From Berkiella sp963829835 (GTDB lineage: Bacteria; Pseudomonadota; Gammaproteobacteria; Berkiellales; Berkiellaceae), in NCBI GenBank assembly GCA_963829835.1, contig CAWHKC010000004.1, positions 682,001 through 746,000 on the forward strand: DNA of 64,000 nucleotides, written 5' to 3'. Every line of letters starts with the position of its first letter. The first letter of the stretch is position 1. Below the pieces are notes generated by a model, which was given only the letters and a program-made list of their open reading frames with translations, did no database searches and was not told the DNA's origin. A program made the translations under genes and the position numbers. Shown here piece by piece: positions 1 to 8,848 of the stretch.

Positions 1-24
1 TAGAAAACCTGAAAGATAAATAAT

Positions 25-1470
25 ATGTTGATACTAGGCATTGTCATCACTCCTTTTCTAAGCGGCCTCATACTCGGTGTGTTCGGTCATTTGCGCTTGG
101 CTTGTATTTTTAATATTGCTGCCTCATTAGTGACAACTTTATTATCCCTGCTGCTTCTATATCAAGTTAATGTTAATGGCCCCATGATGGCTCTAGATAA
201 GTGGTTTTACATTGATTCCTTTAATGTCTTTCTGGTTTTTATAACTTCTTTTATAGGATTTACAACCGCCATATACAGCAGTTCTTATATGAAGAATGAG
301 ATGGCGTTGGAAGCTTTATCATCCAAGAGAATGAGACTTTATCACAGCATGTACCAAATTTTTCTGGGTACCATGTTATTGTCATTAACAACGAATAATT
401 TAGGAATATTATGGGTAGCGATGGAAGGGGCGACCTTATCAACTGTTCTCTTAATTAGTCTTTATCGCACCCGTGAATCGATAGAGGCGGCTTGGAAATA
501 TTTTATTTTATGTGGCGTTGGCATTGCACAAGCTTTACTTGGCACCATACTCATTTATTTTGCCGCTGAGAAAGTGTTGGGTACCGGTGATGCTTTATTT
601 TGGACTTCCTTGTATTCCATTAAAGGGGAGCTTGATCCAAATATCATATCCATTGCTTTTGTGTTTATCTTAATAGGCTATGGTACCAAATGTGGTTTAG
701 CCCCTCTTCACAACTGGCTTCCTGATGCCCATGCTCAAGGTCCAACCCCAGTATCTGCCGTGTTATCTGTTCTTCTTTTAAATGTTGCGCTATATGCTAT
801 CATCAGATGCAAAATTTTAGTTGAAGCATCTATTGGCAATTCATTTCCAAGTTATACCTTAATGGCACTTGGAATGCTTAGTATTATTATTGGCGCTTTT
901 TTTCTCTTACGACAAACAGATATTAAAAAGCTCTATAGTTATTCGACAATTGAGCATATAGGTCTTATCACTTTCGCATTTGGAATGAGCACACCGCTTG
1001 CCAATTTTGCCGCACTCTTGCATATGACCATGCATTCTTTTACAAAATCTGCCCTATTCATGGCCGTAGGCCATGCTGCACAAAAAGCCGGTAGCCAACA
1101 AATAAATAAAATTCAAGGTCTTTTTGAAGAGAGCCCCTTAATCGGCTGGTGCTTAATTCTAGGGAGTCTTGCTATATTGGGAATGCCGCCTTTTGGCATT
1201 TTCACCAGTAAATTTTTAATTATAACCACCGCTATCAATCAACAACCCTGGGCTACCCCATTTATCATTATTGCCTTAAGCGTTGCCTTTGGCGCTATCT
1301 TTGGAAAAGTGCAAGGTATGGTTTTTGGCTCATTTACAGTTAAAAAACTTACCTTTAAGCCTTCATTTATGCCCTTTTTTATTCACATCTTGATTGTGAT
1401 TGTGCTTGGCGTTTATATGCCGGATTTTTTAAAGAATTGGTTTCATCAAGCTGCCAAATTAATTGAGTGA
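25..1470 (+). CDS. hyfF: Hydrogenase-4 component F-like (HyfF/NuoL-type) proton-translocating membrane subunit
   Basis: A 481-residue, very hydrophobic polytopic membrane protein of the NuoL/M/N Mrp-antiporter family. The central core has the conserved features of a proton-antiporter subunit: a Gly-rich stretch with GYGTKCGLAPLHNWLPDAHA around residues 215-235, then PTPVSAVLS, and a lysine/histidine-bearing segment (YSTIEHIG, LLHMTMHSFTKSALF) near residues 310-345. HyfF of hydrogenase 4 is the closest architecture (about 525 residues). It lacks the long lateral helix of NuoL. In group-4 hydrogenases and complex I such subunits couple redox chemistry to ion transport. It overlaps the next gene by four bases, so an operon is certain; the remaining membrane genes should lie before the window. 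The start is ATG with a weak ribosome site. Confidence 0.88.
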   Translation: MLILGIVITPFLSGLILGVFGHLRLACIFNIAASLVTTLLSLLLLYQVNVNGPMMALDKWFYIDSFNVFLVFITSFIGFTTAIYSSSYMKNEMALEALSSKRMRLYHSMYQIFLGTMLLSLTTNNLGILWVAMEGATLSTVLLISLYRTRESIEAAWKYFILCGVGIAQALLGTILIYFAAEKVLGTGDALFWTSLYSIKGELDPNIISIAFVFILIGYGTKCGLAPLHNWLPDAHAQGPTPVSAVLSVLLLNVALYAIIRCKILVEASIGNSFPSYTLMALGMLSIIIGAFFLLRQTDIKKLYSYSTIEHIGLITFAFGMSTPLANFAALLHMTMHSFTKSALFMAVGHAAQKAGSQQINKIQGLFEESPLIGWCLILGSLAILGMPPFGIFTSKFLIITTAINQQPWATPFIIIALSVAFGAIFGKVQGMVFGSFTVKKLTFKPSFMPFFIHILIVIVLGVYMPDFLKNWFHQAAKLIE

Positions 1471-3029
1471 GTGTTAAAAGACATATGACATTTAATGAAA
1501 GTGAACATCAAAGCGCCTCAACCGCGTTTCGACTATCAAAATCTATTATTGATAACAATCAAATAACAAGACTTAATCTACACTTAGTTGAAAATGGCGC
1601 AAAATTAATTAGTTTGTGGGGTGATACCGGACAAGCTACAGATAAATATTCTTTAAATATGGTTTTTGATATTAATTCAGAATTAGTTGCTTTCACCTTA
1701 TTGCTTGATGCTGACAATCCTCAATATCCAGATTTTAGTCGCCTCTTTCCTTGTGCAAATCGACAGCAACGTGCAACTTTTGATTTATTAGGATTTCAAG
1801 CTATGCAAGCTAAAGATGAGCGGCCATGGCTTAGTCATCATCAATGGAACACTGTCTTCCCACTACTAAAAAACTCAAAATTACAATCAACCCAAGATGC
1901 TAGTGCTTCACATAATTATCATTTTAAAAAAATAGCAGGGGAAAGTGTTCATGAAATTCCAGTGGGTCCTGTGCATGCCGGCGTTATCGAATCAGGACAT
2001 TTTCGTTTTCAAGTGGTTGGCGAAAAAGTGCTACGTCTTGAAGAACGTTTAGGCTATAAACATAAAGGAATTGAGAAACGATTTGAGGGACTTTCTTTTT
2101 TTGAGGCGACAAAACTTGCGGGCAGAATCAGTGGTGATTCAACGGTTGCTTTTAGTTGGGCCTACTCAATGGCTATCGAAGAGGTTGCCAAGGTGCAAGC
2201 ACCAACACGTTCTTTATGGTTAAGGGCATTGCTGCTTGAGCGCGAAAGAATAATGAACCATTTAGGCGATCTTGGCGCAATCATTAATGATACTGGGTTT
2301 GGATTTGGGCTTGCTCATTTTTCCAGATTGAAAGAAGAAATGCTACGTACCAATGAACAACTTTTTAACCATCGCTACCTTATGGACATTATTAAACCAG
2401 GAGGTGTTACATCCGATTTGACGGATGATCATTTAAAACTCATTCAAAAAGAAATCACTACGCTCAAAGATGAAGTTCATGAACTAAAAAAAATAATTGA
2501 TCAACATGGTGGTGTCCAAGACAGGCTCAATGGAACGGGTAACTTAACTAGGATCCAGGCTGAGGAATTAGAAATATTTGGCGTTTGTGCACGTGCCAGT
2601 GGCATTCATTGTGACCAACGAAAACATAACCCCTGTTTTCCCTATACACAAATGAAAGTAATTGAAATTATCAAAAAGCAGGGAGATGTTTGGGCAAGAT
2701 GTGAAGTCCGATTTCAAGAAATTTTCGAATCACTGCGTTTACTGAACTATATTATTCATGAACTAAAAGCCTCACAAGGTCCTATTGCTGTTCAAATCAA
2801 AGATATACCTGCCAATCAAGAAGGTTATGGTTGGATTGAAGGCTTTAGGGGCCCTGTCTTTATAGCACTTAAAACAGGGCAAGATAATTTTTTATCTCGC
2901 GTTCACCCACATGACCCTTCCTGGGCAAGTTGGCCGGCCATTGAAGTAGCCGTGCTTGGAAATATCGTACCTGACTTTCCATTAATCAATAAGTCATTTA
3001 ATTTGAGTTATGCAGGACAGGATTTGTAA
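1467..3029 (+). CDS. HyfG-like large subunit (fused NuoC/NuoD-type) lacking Ni-Fe-binding cysteines
   Basis: 520 residues with a NuoC-like 30-kDa N-terminal domain (about 1-150; AdERPWLSHH-like junction) followed by a NuoD/HycE-like 49-kDa domain (about 160-520), as in HyfG/HycE. GTG start overlaps the hyfF stop (GTGA). In Ni-Fe enzymes the first metal motif is CxxC; here the aligned position reads GRISGDST (residues 219-226) with no cysteine, and the C-terminal DPCxxC-type motif is replaced by IVPDFPL without cysteine. The GPxARASGxxxDxR-type segment is kept as GVCARASGIHCDQRKH (372-387) and unusually gains Cys374, Cys382 and Cys390. So this is homologous to hydrogenases but probably cannot hold the Ni-Fe site, resembling the Ehr (energy-converting-hydrogenase-related) complexes. 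Substrate unknown. Confidence 0.85.
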   Translation: MSVKRHMTFNESEHQSASTAFRLSKSIIDNNQITRLNLHLVENGAKLISLWGDTGQATDKYSLNMVFDINSELVAFTLLLDADNPQYPDFSRLFPCANRQQRATFDLLGFQAMQAKDERPWLSHHQWNTVFPLLKNSKLQSTQDASASHNYHFKKIAGESVHEIPVGPVHAGVIESGHFRFQVVGEKVLRLEERLGYKHKGIEKRFEGLSFFEATKLAGRISGDSTVAFSWAYSMAIEEVAKVQAPTRSLWLRALLLERERIMNHLGDLGAIINDTGFGFGLAHFSRLKEEMLRTNEQLFNHRYLMDIIKPGGVTSDLTDDHLKLIQKEITTLKDEVHELKKIIDQHGGVQDRLNGTGNLTRIQAEELEIFGVCARASGIHCDQRKHNPCFPYTQMKVIEIIKKQGDVWARCEVRFQEIFESLRLLNYIIHELKASQGPIAVQIKDIPANQEGYGWIEGFRGPVFIALKTGQDNFLSRVHPHDPSWASWPAIEVAVLGNIVPDFPLINKSFNLSYAGQDL

Positions 3030-3038
3030 AGGTAACCT

Positions 3039-3557
3039 ATGTTAAAAATATTTCAAAAAGCATTTCGTGTTGGTATAAAAACTGAAAATCTACCCAATTT
3101 TGAATCACAAACGATGGATGAATTACAGCAAAAAATCTATAAAACATTTGGTCGCTCTTTAGGGATCCGACATGTTGATGCAGGATCTTGCAACGGTTGT
3201 GAACTTGAATTACAAGCGCTACAAAACCCTTTTTACAATATTGAAGGCTATGGTCTTTATTTTGTCTCTAGTCCGCGGCATGCTGATGTATTATTAGTGA
3301 CAGGACCGGTTTCTCGCAATATGGAACAAGCATTAAAAAAAGCCTATGAAGCGATGCCTAACCCTAAATGGGTCGTGGCACTAGGCGACTGTGGAAGTTG
3401 TGGCGGCATTTTTGGTGATAATAATTATGCGCATCTTGGCGCCATCAATAATGTTATTCCCGTTGATGCGACCATCAAAGGATGTCCTCCCCATCCACGG
3501 GAAATCATTAAAGGCATTATAACAATGATAATGACTCAAAAACCTAGAGAATCGTAG
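3039..3557 (+). CDS. HyfI/NuoB-like small subunit, [4Fe-4S] protein
   Basis: 172 residues, the usual size of the 20-kDa subunit of complex I and group-4 hydrogenases. The proximal iron-sulphur ligands are all present: Cys51 and Cys54 in AGSCNGCELE (CxxC spacing as in hydrogenases, not the CC of NuoB), Cys118 in GDCGSCGG and Cys149 in GCPPHP. It follows the large subunit by nine bases and completes the soluble arm. An intact electron-transfer cluster beside a large subunit without Ni-Fe ligands points to a retained redox or quinone-linked role rather than decay. No NuoI/HyfH-type ferredoxin follows, since the next gene is on the other strand; it may lie upstream. Confidence 0.86.
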   Translation: MLKIFQKAFRVGIKTENLPNFESQTMDELQQKIYKTFGRSLGIRHVDAGSCNGCELELQALQNPFYNIEGYGLYFVSSPRHADVLLVTGPVSRNMEQALKKAYEAMPNPKWVVALGDCGSCGGIFGDNNYAHLGAINNVIPVDATIKGCPPHPREIIKGIITMIMTQKPRES

Positions 3558-3597
3558 CTCCTACGTGCCGTGGCGTCTCGATGTTGAGAATCCGCCC

Positions 3598-5286
3598 TTA
3601 TTGTTTCGTCTTAATGGTTTCCACCACCGCTGATCCTTGCCCCCTGGGATCAGATGCCGCATAGACTTTATTATTTTTCTTATCCCAAAAAATGGCTTGC
3701 ATATTACCATAAGTCTTTTTGGTTTGTTTTAAGGTATGACCTCTGAGTTTTAAGGCATGTTGTAACGGTTCTGAAAAGGCCTCTGGTTCAAATTCAATTA
3801 CATCGGGTATATATTGATGATGAAAACGCGGCGTCATTACCCAAGTTTGTGGGAAATAATCTTCCCTTGCGGTTAATAGTGCAAGCAGCATCATTGAGGG
3901 TATTCGACTTCCACCTGGTGTCCCAACTATACCTACCCCTTGTGGTATCTCAAATAGGGTTGGGGTCATACTTGAAAGTGGCCTTTTACCTGGGGCAATC
4001 CTATTCAAGTCCAAACCAATTAAACCAAAAGCGTTAGGAAAATTCTTTGCAACTGAAAAATCATCCATACCATTGTTTAGAAGAACACCGGTGCCCTGCG
4101 CAACAAAACCGCTACCAAATTGTTGGTTATTGGTTAAGGTTGCTGCAACAGCATTTCCTTGTTGATCCAAAATGGAATAATGGGTTGTATGTTCCTTTTC
4201 CGTAACAGGCGCTTCACACTCAAGACCACTACTTGGTGTTACGTGATTCATCTGTATGGCCGCTCGCAACACTTTTGCATGTTGTGAGCTCATTAATTTT
4301 TCAACATCAACTTGTGTAAATTCCGGATCATCAAGATATTTAATCCGATCACAATAGACTTGACGCAAGCTTTCAACAATCAGATGTTTTTGATCTGCAT
4401 CGGAAAGATTTTTCAATTCAAAGTCACTTAGAATATTCAATGCACCCAAAAGGCCCATCCCACCGGCACTAGGTAAAGGAACGGTTTGAATATTCATCTG
4501 GTGGTATTTCCCTTCCAATGGGGCATTTACGATTACTTTATATTTTTTTAAATCTTCTAAAACCCAAATACCCCCATTCTTTTTTACGTCATCGACAAGT
4601 AGATTTGCAACTGAGCCCGTATAAAAACCTGAATGTCCTTCTCTTGCTAGAGCCATTAATACCCGGCCTAGATCGGGTTGTTTCAAAATAGTGCCCACTT
4701 CAGGTGTTTTGCCATTTTTTAGAAAAAGCTCACTTGAGGATGGAAAACGTACGATAAGTTCTTCTTTGGATTTAAGATATTTAATAAAATGTGCATCAAG
4801 TGCAAAGCCTTCATTGGCCAACTTTATGGCTGGAGCAAGTGTTTGTTTTAAGGGTAATTTACCAAAGTTCAACGCCAAATAGGCAAGGCCAGCAGGTTCC
4901 CCAGGAATAGCCGCAGCAAGCGGACCATTTTGTGCAAGACTTGCACTAACCTTTTCATTAACAATAAACATATTTTCTTTAGCCGCTAGCGGCGCGCGCT
5001 CGCGTGCATCAACAACGAGGGTTCGTTCTTTTGCTGGGTTTCTGGCATCATGCAATAACCAAAATCCGCCCCCACCTAATCCACTCTGATAGGGCTCAAC
5101 GACAGCCAAAACAGCTGCAACAGTAATGGCGGCATCAAATGCATTACCGCCTTGTTTGAGAATGTCGATACCTGCTTGTGTTGCCAAGGGATGGCTACTT
5201 GCCACGGCACTTTGTGAGGGAGTGAGAGCAAAACTTGATTTGATAATAAGAATGAATAATAAACTGATGAGGGTAATTTTTTTCAT
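3598..5286 (-). CDS. ggt: Gamma-glutamyltranspeptidase precursor
   Basis: 562 residues, normal for the family. An N-terminal signal peptide (about residues 1-20, ending SSFA) directs it to the periplasm. The autoprocessing site and nucleophile are seen as Thr367 in TTHYSILD, with the following QQGNAVAATLTNN stretch. The oxyanion/glycine loop PLPSAGGMG and the C-terminal GTPGGSRIP motif are also intact. It hydrolyses glutathione and other gamma-glutamyl compounds or transfers the glutamyl group, feeding cysteine and glutamate to the cell. It is convergent with the Hyf-like operon and not linked by function. Start ATG with AAGGACT-like ribosome site. Confidence 0.95.
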   Translation of the reverse strand: MKKITLISLLFILIIKSSFALTPSQSAVASSHPLATQAGIDILKQGGNAFDAAITVAAVLAVVEPYQSGLGGGGFWLLHDARNPAKERTLVVDARERAPLAAKENMFIVNEKVSASLAQNGPLAAAIPGEPAGLAYLALNFGKLPLKQTLAPAIKLANEGFALDAHFIKYLKSKEELIVRFPSSSELFLKNGKTPEVGTILKQPDLGRVLMALAREGHSGFYTGSVANLLVDDVKKNGGIWVLEDLKKYKVIVNAPLEGKYHQMNIQTVPLPSAGGMGLLGALNILSDFELKNLSDADQKHLIVESLRQVYCDRIKYLDDPEFTQVDVEKLMSSQHAKVLRAAIQMNHVTPSSGLECEAPVTEKEHTTHYSILDQQGNAVAATLTNNQQFGSGFVAQGTGVLLNNGMDDFSVAKNFPNAFGLIGLDLNRIAPGKRPLSSMTPTLFEIPQGVGIVGTPGGSRIPSMMLLALLTAREDYFPQTWVMTPRFHHQYIPDVIEFEPEAFSEPLQHALKLRGHTLKQTKKTYGNMQAIFWDKKNNKVYAASDPRGQGSAVVETIKTKQ

Positions 5287-5311
5287 ATTTTGAGTCCTTT
5301 TTTAAATGCCA

Positions 5312-5372
5312 ACTTCCCGCGGCATGTCCGCGGGATCTAGCATGGGTCCCACGGTCAAGCCGCGGGACGTAG
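5312..5372. repeat. REP-like double palindrome, copy 1
   Basis: Two short hairpins, CCCGCGG-CATGT-CCGCGGG (5316-5334) and CCCACGG-TCAAG-CCGCGGG (5348-5366), follow ACTT and end in ACGTAG. The same layout returns at 40317-40378 with compensating stem changes. It sits between ggt and the ferredoxin gene, both on the minus strand. The layout resembles palindromic repeats known from several intracellular bacteria, which is inference from memory. Confidence 0.75.
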
Positions 5373-5380
5373 AAATGGCG

Positions 5381-5623
5381 TTATTTCAAAGCATGATATT
5401 TTGCTAACAGCTCATCTTTAGTTTCAAAGTGTTGTTCATCCTGAGGAATACAGGCTACAGGACAAACCTGTTGACACTGTGGTTCGTCAAAGTGACCAAC
5501 ACATTCAGTGCAACGAAAGGGATCAATGACATAATATTGTTCGCCTTGTGAGATTGCCTCATTTGGGCATTCGGGCTCACAGACATCACAATTAATACAT
5601 TCATCTGTTATTTTGAGTGCCAC
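5381..5623 (-). CDS. YfhL-family 2[4Fe-4S] dicluster ferredoxin
   Basis: 80 residues with two cluster motifs: Cys9, 12, 15, 19 (CINCDVCEPECP) and Cys38, 41, 50, 54. The second has the eight-residue insertion between ligands typical of the YfhL/Alvin ferredoxins; Cys58 follows as an extra cysteine. It is a small soluble electron carrier; the physiological partners of YfhL are not settled. It directly follows coaD (the coaD stop and this gene's ATG share base 5623), a common arrangement in gammaproteobacteria. Confidence 0.93.
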   Translation of the reverse strand: MALKITDECINCDVCEPECPNEAISQGEQYYVIDPFRCTECVGHFDEPQCQQVCPVACIPQDEQHFETKDELLAKYHALK

Positions 5624-6114
5624 TATTTGCCTTTGTGAAATTTTTCATTCAAGAGTTTTAAAACTGCTGCTGGTACAAATGTTGAAACATCTCCGCCTAA
5701 TGCTGCTATTTCCGTTACTAATGAAGAAGAAACGAATGAAAACTGCTCAGCAGGCGTTAAAAATAAGGTTTCAATATCAGATGCCAAACGACGGTTCATA
5801 TTTGCCAATTGAAACTCAAATTCAAAATCCGATACCGCTCGCAGGCCGCGAATAATGGCTTTGGCCCCTTTTTCGCGCACAAAATCAACAAGCAAAGTAG
5901 AAAAACCGCAGACTTCTACATTTTTAATCGGTTTAAGGACTTCTTGTGCTAGTTTCACACGGGTTGCAACATCAAAATGAGGACCTTTACGTGAATTTTC
6001 AGCGACTGCCACAACAACGTGGGCAAACATTTTTGAGGCCCGTTCCACTAAATCAACATGCCCATTGGTGATTGGATCGAATGTTCCGGGAAAAATAACT
6101 TTATAATGATCCAT
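5623..6114 (-). CDS. coaD: Phosphopantetheine adenylyltransferase
   Basis: Catalyses the fourth step of coenzyme A synthesis: ATP + 4'-phosphopantetheine to dephospho-CoA. From the chosen start it is 163 residues, the family norm. Nucleotidyltransferase motif GTFDPITNGH lies at residues 10-19 and the SFVSSSLVTEIAALGGD segment matches the ISSTxVRE-type motif. An upstream in-frame ATG at 6150 adds 12 residues absent in homologues; the ATG at 6114 has GGAG seven bases before it, so I prefer it. The gene overlaps the hemE 3' end by 14 bases, suggesting translational coupling. Confidence 0.95.
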   Translation of the reverse strand: MDHYKVIFPGTFDPITNGHVDLVERASKMFAHVVVAVAENSRKGPHFDVATRVKLAQEVLKPIKNVEVCGFSTLLVDFVREKGAKAIIRGLRAVSDFEFEFQLANMNRRLASDIETLFLTPAEQFSFVSSSLVTEIAALGGDVSTFVPAAVLKLLNEKFHKGK

Positions 6115-7168
6115 TGCTTGCTCCATGGCTATATTTTCTAACCGACTCAATCATCACTTGCACATGTTCTGGATTAATATCAGGATAAATACCATGCCCC
6201 AAATTAAAAATATGGCCACTGCCATGGCCATATGCATCTAAAACTGTTTTTACTTGTGCTTCAATATCTTTTGGATGTGCATACAAAATACTGGGATCTA
6301 AATTTCCTTGTAAGGCAACACGATGGCCAACACGTTGACGTGCTTGCGCAATATCAACCGTCCAATCAATGCCAATGCCGTCACAGTTGGTTTGCGCAAT
6401 TTCTTCTAAATACTGTCCACCATTTTTGGTAAACAAAATAATGGGAGTATTTTTTGTCATGGTGTTTGACTTTAAATAGCTAACAATTTCTTGCATATAG
6501 TGCAAAGAATATAGACGATATGCTTGAGGGCTCAAAATGCCCCCCCAAGTGTCAAAAATCATAACGGCTTGTGCGCCAGATGCGATTTGAGCATGCAAAT
6601 AGTGGCAGCTAGTCAAAGTGACTTTTTTTAACAACGCATTGAGGATTTTGGGTTCACTGTAAAGCATCGCTTTAATAATAGAAAAGTTTTTACTACTTTT
6701 GCCTTCCACCATATAGGTTGATACTGTCCAGGGACTACCACAAAAACCAATCAAAGGCGCTTTTTCTTTACATTCCCTAGAGGCCAATCGTATAGCATTC
6801 ATCACATATCCCAAATCATTTTCCATATCCGGGATGGGTAAAGCATCAACGGCTGCTTGATTTCGAATGGGATGTTCAAAATGAGGACCTTCATTGGTTT
6901 TAAAATGTAGCCCAAGACCCATTGCATCAGGAATGGTTAAAATATCTGAAAAGATAATGGCCGCATCCAAATCAAAACGCTTCAGTGGTTGGAGCGTAAT
7001 TTCGCAGGCAATGTCTGGGTTTTTACACATTCCCAGGAACCCACCAACGCGCTCTCTAATTGCACGATATTCGGGTAGATATCGACCAGCCTGGCGCATA
7101 AACCAGACAGGAGTGCTATCCACTGCTTCGCGTTTAAGGGCTTTTAGAAGGCGGAATGAAGAATGCAT
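6101..7168 (-). CDS. hemE: Uroporphyrinogen decarboxylase
   Basis: 355 residues, full length. Removes the four acetate carboxyls of uroporphyrinogen III to give coproporphyrinogen III in haem synthesis. The N-terminal signature PVWFMRQAGRYLPEYR (residues about 20-36) carries the substrate-binding arginines; the second signature GFCGSPWTVSTYMVEG and the IFSDIL aspartate are present. It heads a minus-strand run hemE-coaD-ferredoxin. The ATG at 7168 has only a weak ribosome site. Confidence 0.97.
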   Translation of the reverse strand: MHSSFRLLKALKREAVDSTPVWFMRQAGRYLPEYRAIRERVGGFLGMCKNPDIACEITLQPLKRFDLDAAIIFSDILTIPDAMGLGLHFKTNEGPHFEHPIRNQAAVDALPIPDMENDLGYVMNAIRLASRECKEKAPLIGFCGSPWTVSTYMVEGKSSKNFSIIKAMLYSEPKILNALLKKVTLTSCHYLHAQIASGAQAVMIFDTWGGILSPQAYRLYSLHYMQEIVSYLKSNTMTKNTPIILFTKNGGQYLEEIAQTNCDGIGIDWTVDIAQARQRVGHRVALQGNLDPSILYAHPKDIEAQVKTVLDAYGHGSGHIFNLGHGIYPDINPEHVQVMIESVRKYSHGASNGSL

Positions 7169-7236
7169 ATATTAACTAACTTATTTTTTGGACTAAAGGT
7201 TATTTTACCTTTTTCTCGAAGTATTGGCGAATAATC

Positions 7237-7260
7237 GCCCCCTTTTCTTGAAAAGGGGGC
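7237..7260. repeat. Perfect 11-bp palindrome between damX-like gene and hemE
   Basis: GCCCCCTTTTC and its exact complement are separated by two bases. No T-run follows on either strand beyond a short one, so it may be a repeat element or a processing/pausing hairpin rather than a clear intrinsic terminator. Confidence 0.55.
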
Positions 7261-7274
7261 GAAAAAGGGGGAAA

Positions 7275-8819
7275 TTATCCCTTTTGATTGATATCCTGAT
7301 GAACCGCATTTAGTTCACGCACCCATGGTTGAACATTGGCATTTTTCAAAGAAGAAGGAATGGCATTCGCAGCTGTTTTGGCCTCTTGCGCTGAGGAATA
7401 ATTTCCATAAACAACAACATACCAATCTTTACCTTGGCGTTTAGTATGAAAAGCATGCGCTTTTTCTTCGATACCATGTTTTTTGATAAAGGCATTGATG
7501 CTTGATTCTTTGCTAGCGCCTAATAATTGTAGAGTATAGTGATGTTTATCAACGGAAAGTAAATAGCTTTCTTCGTCACTAAGTGATTTTTTCGCATACT
7601 CTTTTTGCGCCTTAACTTTCTCTTTTGCTTGTACTTGTGCTTGAGGTTGGATTTGTGTTTGTGCTTTTACTTCTGCTTTTGCGACTTGTTCAATTTGAAC
7701 TTTTGGCTCATCGATTTTCGGTGCTTTAGTAAGACTTGTTTTTTGCATTTCTAATGCTGATTTTGGCGCCATCGTTTTATCTGATACAGCATTTTCATGT
7801 TTAATATTTTCTGGTGAAGTATTTTGTTCTTGTATCATATCGTCTTCGACAATATCAGAGGTATCTACTTTATCAAAATGAAAAGCGACTGAAGGCGATG
7901 TTTTCTTTGGTGAGATTTCATTTGCGCCCCATGTATTTTCTGCTTGTTGAGCTGCATTGACGGGGGTAGATGTACCTTCTTCATCGCCATTATTATTCAA
8001 TAGCAAATAAGACCCTCCCATCACAAGTCCTGCTAAAATGCCAAACGAAATAGGATGAAAACCCCATAATTTAAATTTGCGTTTATTCATTTTCTTTCCT
8101 GTAGTGGTCAAGTGTTCAAGTGCATCATTAACTTCTCGTATGACATACCCTGGTAAGCCTCTGCTACGCTCATAAATGAGTGCAATTTGATCTTTACTCA
8201 ATTGCGAAGAAAAGTGATCTTTAGCCAAATATCCCTGAACATCTTGTAATGTCCAAGACTCTAGTTCGATAGTATAGATTTTCCCATGTGAAACAGCTGT
8301 GAATTCAGGAGAAAATAATCTTAATTCTAAAGAAGGTTCTCCTAAAAGAACTAAACGACATTGTTTGCGAGGCTCATCTTCAAAGTTAACCAATTGGACC
8401 AATGCCTGAAGCTGTTCATTCGATAATAAGTGTGCATCATCTATAAATAATGTCCATGTCGTTCCACTGCGCAAAGCGTTTTCTTCAATCGCTTCACGAA
8501 CTTGTTTGGCAAGATCATGAGAGCCTTGCCAGGTCAAATTAAAGCTCAGAGCCACTTTTTTTAATAACTCTTCACAGGTTGTTTGAGAGTGGCCAGAAAA
8601 TGATTTTTTCGTCAACTCAGGGGTGGTTTTATCTAAAAAATGTTGCAAAAAAGTCGTCTTCCCACCTCCTTGAGGTGCGATAATCAATAAAATGTTCTGA
8701 CTAAATTGAGATACATGAGATATTAATTCTTCATGTTGTTGCCAATTTGGGGTGATATAGGTTTTTGATGCTTCTTCATCATAGGACGTGAAAAGCGATT
8801 TCTTATGAGATTTGTTCAT
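7275..8819 (-). CDS. DamX-like AAA ATPase with C-terminal SPOR domain
   Basis: 514 residues from the ATG at 8819, which has AAGGAT just upstream; a longer in-frame start would run into aroB. An N-terminal AAA/ExeA-like ATPase domain carries Walker A APQGGGKTTF (49-57) and Walker B LFIDDAH. One membrane segment lies near residues 255-275. A low-complexity linker rich in Lys, Gln, Ala and Val follows (KAEVKAQTQIQPQAQ region), then a SPOR domain in the last ~75 residues for binding denuded septal peptidoglycan. DamX in gammaproteobacteria acts at the division septum and sits downstream of aroKB, as here. Confidence 0.88.
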   Translation of the reverse strand: MNKSHKKSLFTSYDEEASKTYITPNWQQHEELISHVSQFSQNILLIIAPQGGGKTTFLQHFLDKTTPELTKKSFSGHSQTTCEELLKKVALSFNLTWQGSHDLAKQVREAIEENALRSGTTWTLFIDDAHLLSNEQLQALVQLVNFEDEPRKQCRLVLLGEPSLELRLFSPEFTAVSHGKIYTIELESWTLQDVQGYLAKDHFSSQLSKDQIALIYERSRGLPGYVIREVNDALEHLTTTGKKMNKRKFKLWGFHPISFGILAGLVMGGSYLLLNNNGDEEGTSTPVNAAQQAENTWGANEISPKKTSPSVAFHFDKVDTSDIVEDDMIQEQNTSPENIKHENAVSDKTMAPKSALEMQKTSLTKAPKIDEPKVQIEQVAKAEVKAQTQIQPQAQVQAKEKVKAQKEYAKKSLSDEESYLLSVDKHHYTLQLLGASKESSINAFIKKHGIEEKAHAFHTKRQGKDWYVVVYGNYSSAQEAKTAANAIPSSLKNANVQPWVRELNAVHQDINQKG

Positions 8820-8848
8820 AGTATCCTTACCTATGTTGGGCAAAGGGC

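Noticed and set aside
3558..3597. Possible degenerate third copy of the REP-like palindrome
   Set aside because: CCTACGTGCCGTGG resembles part of the repeat, but the match is too short to separate from chance.
6894..7175. Plus-strand frame over the hemE 5' end
   Set aside because: Antisense shadow of hemE; no support.
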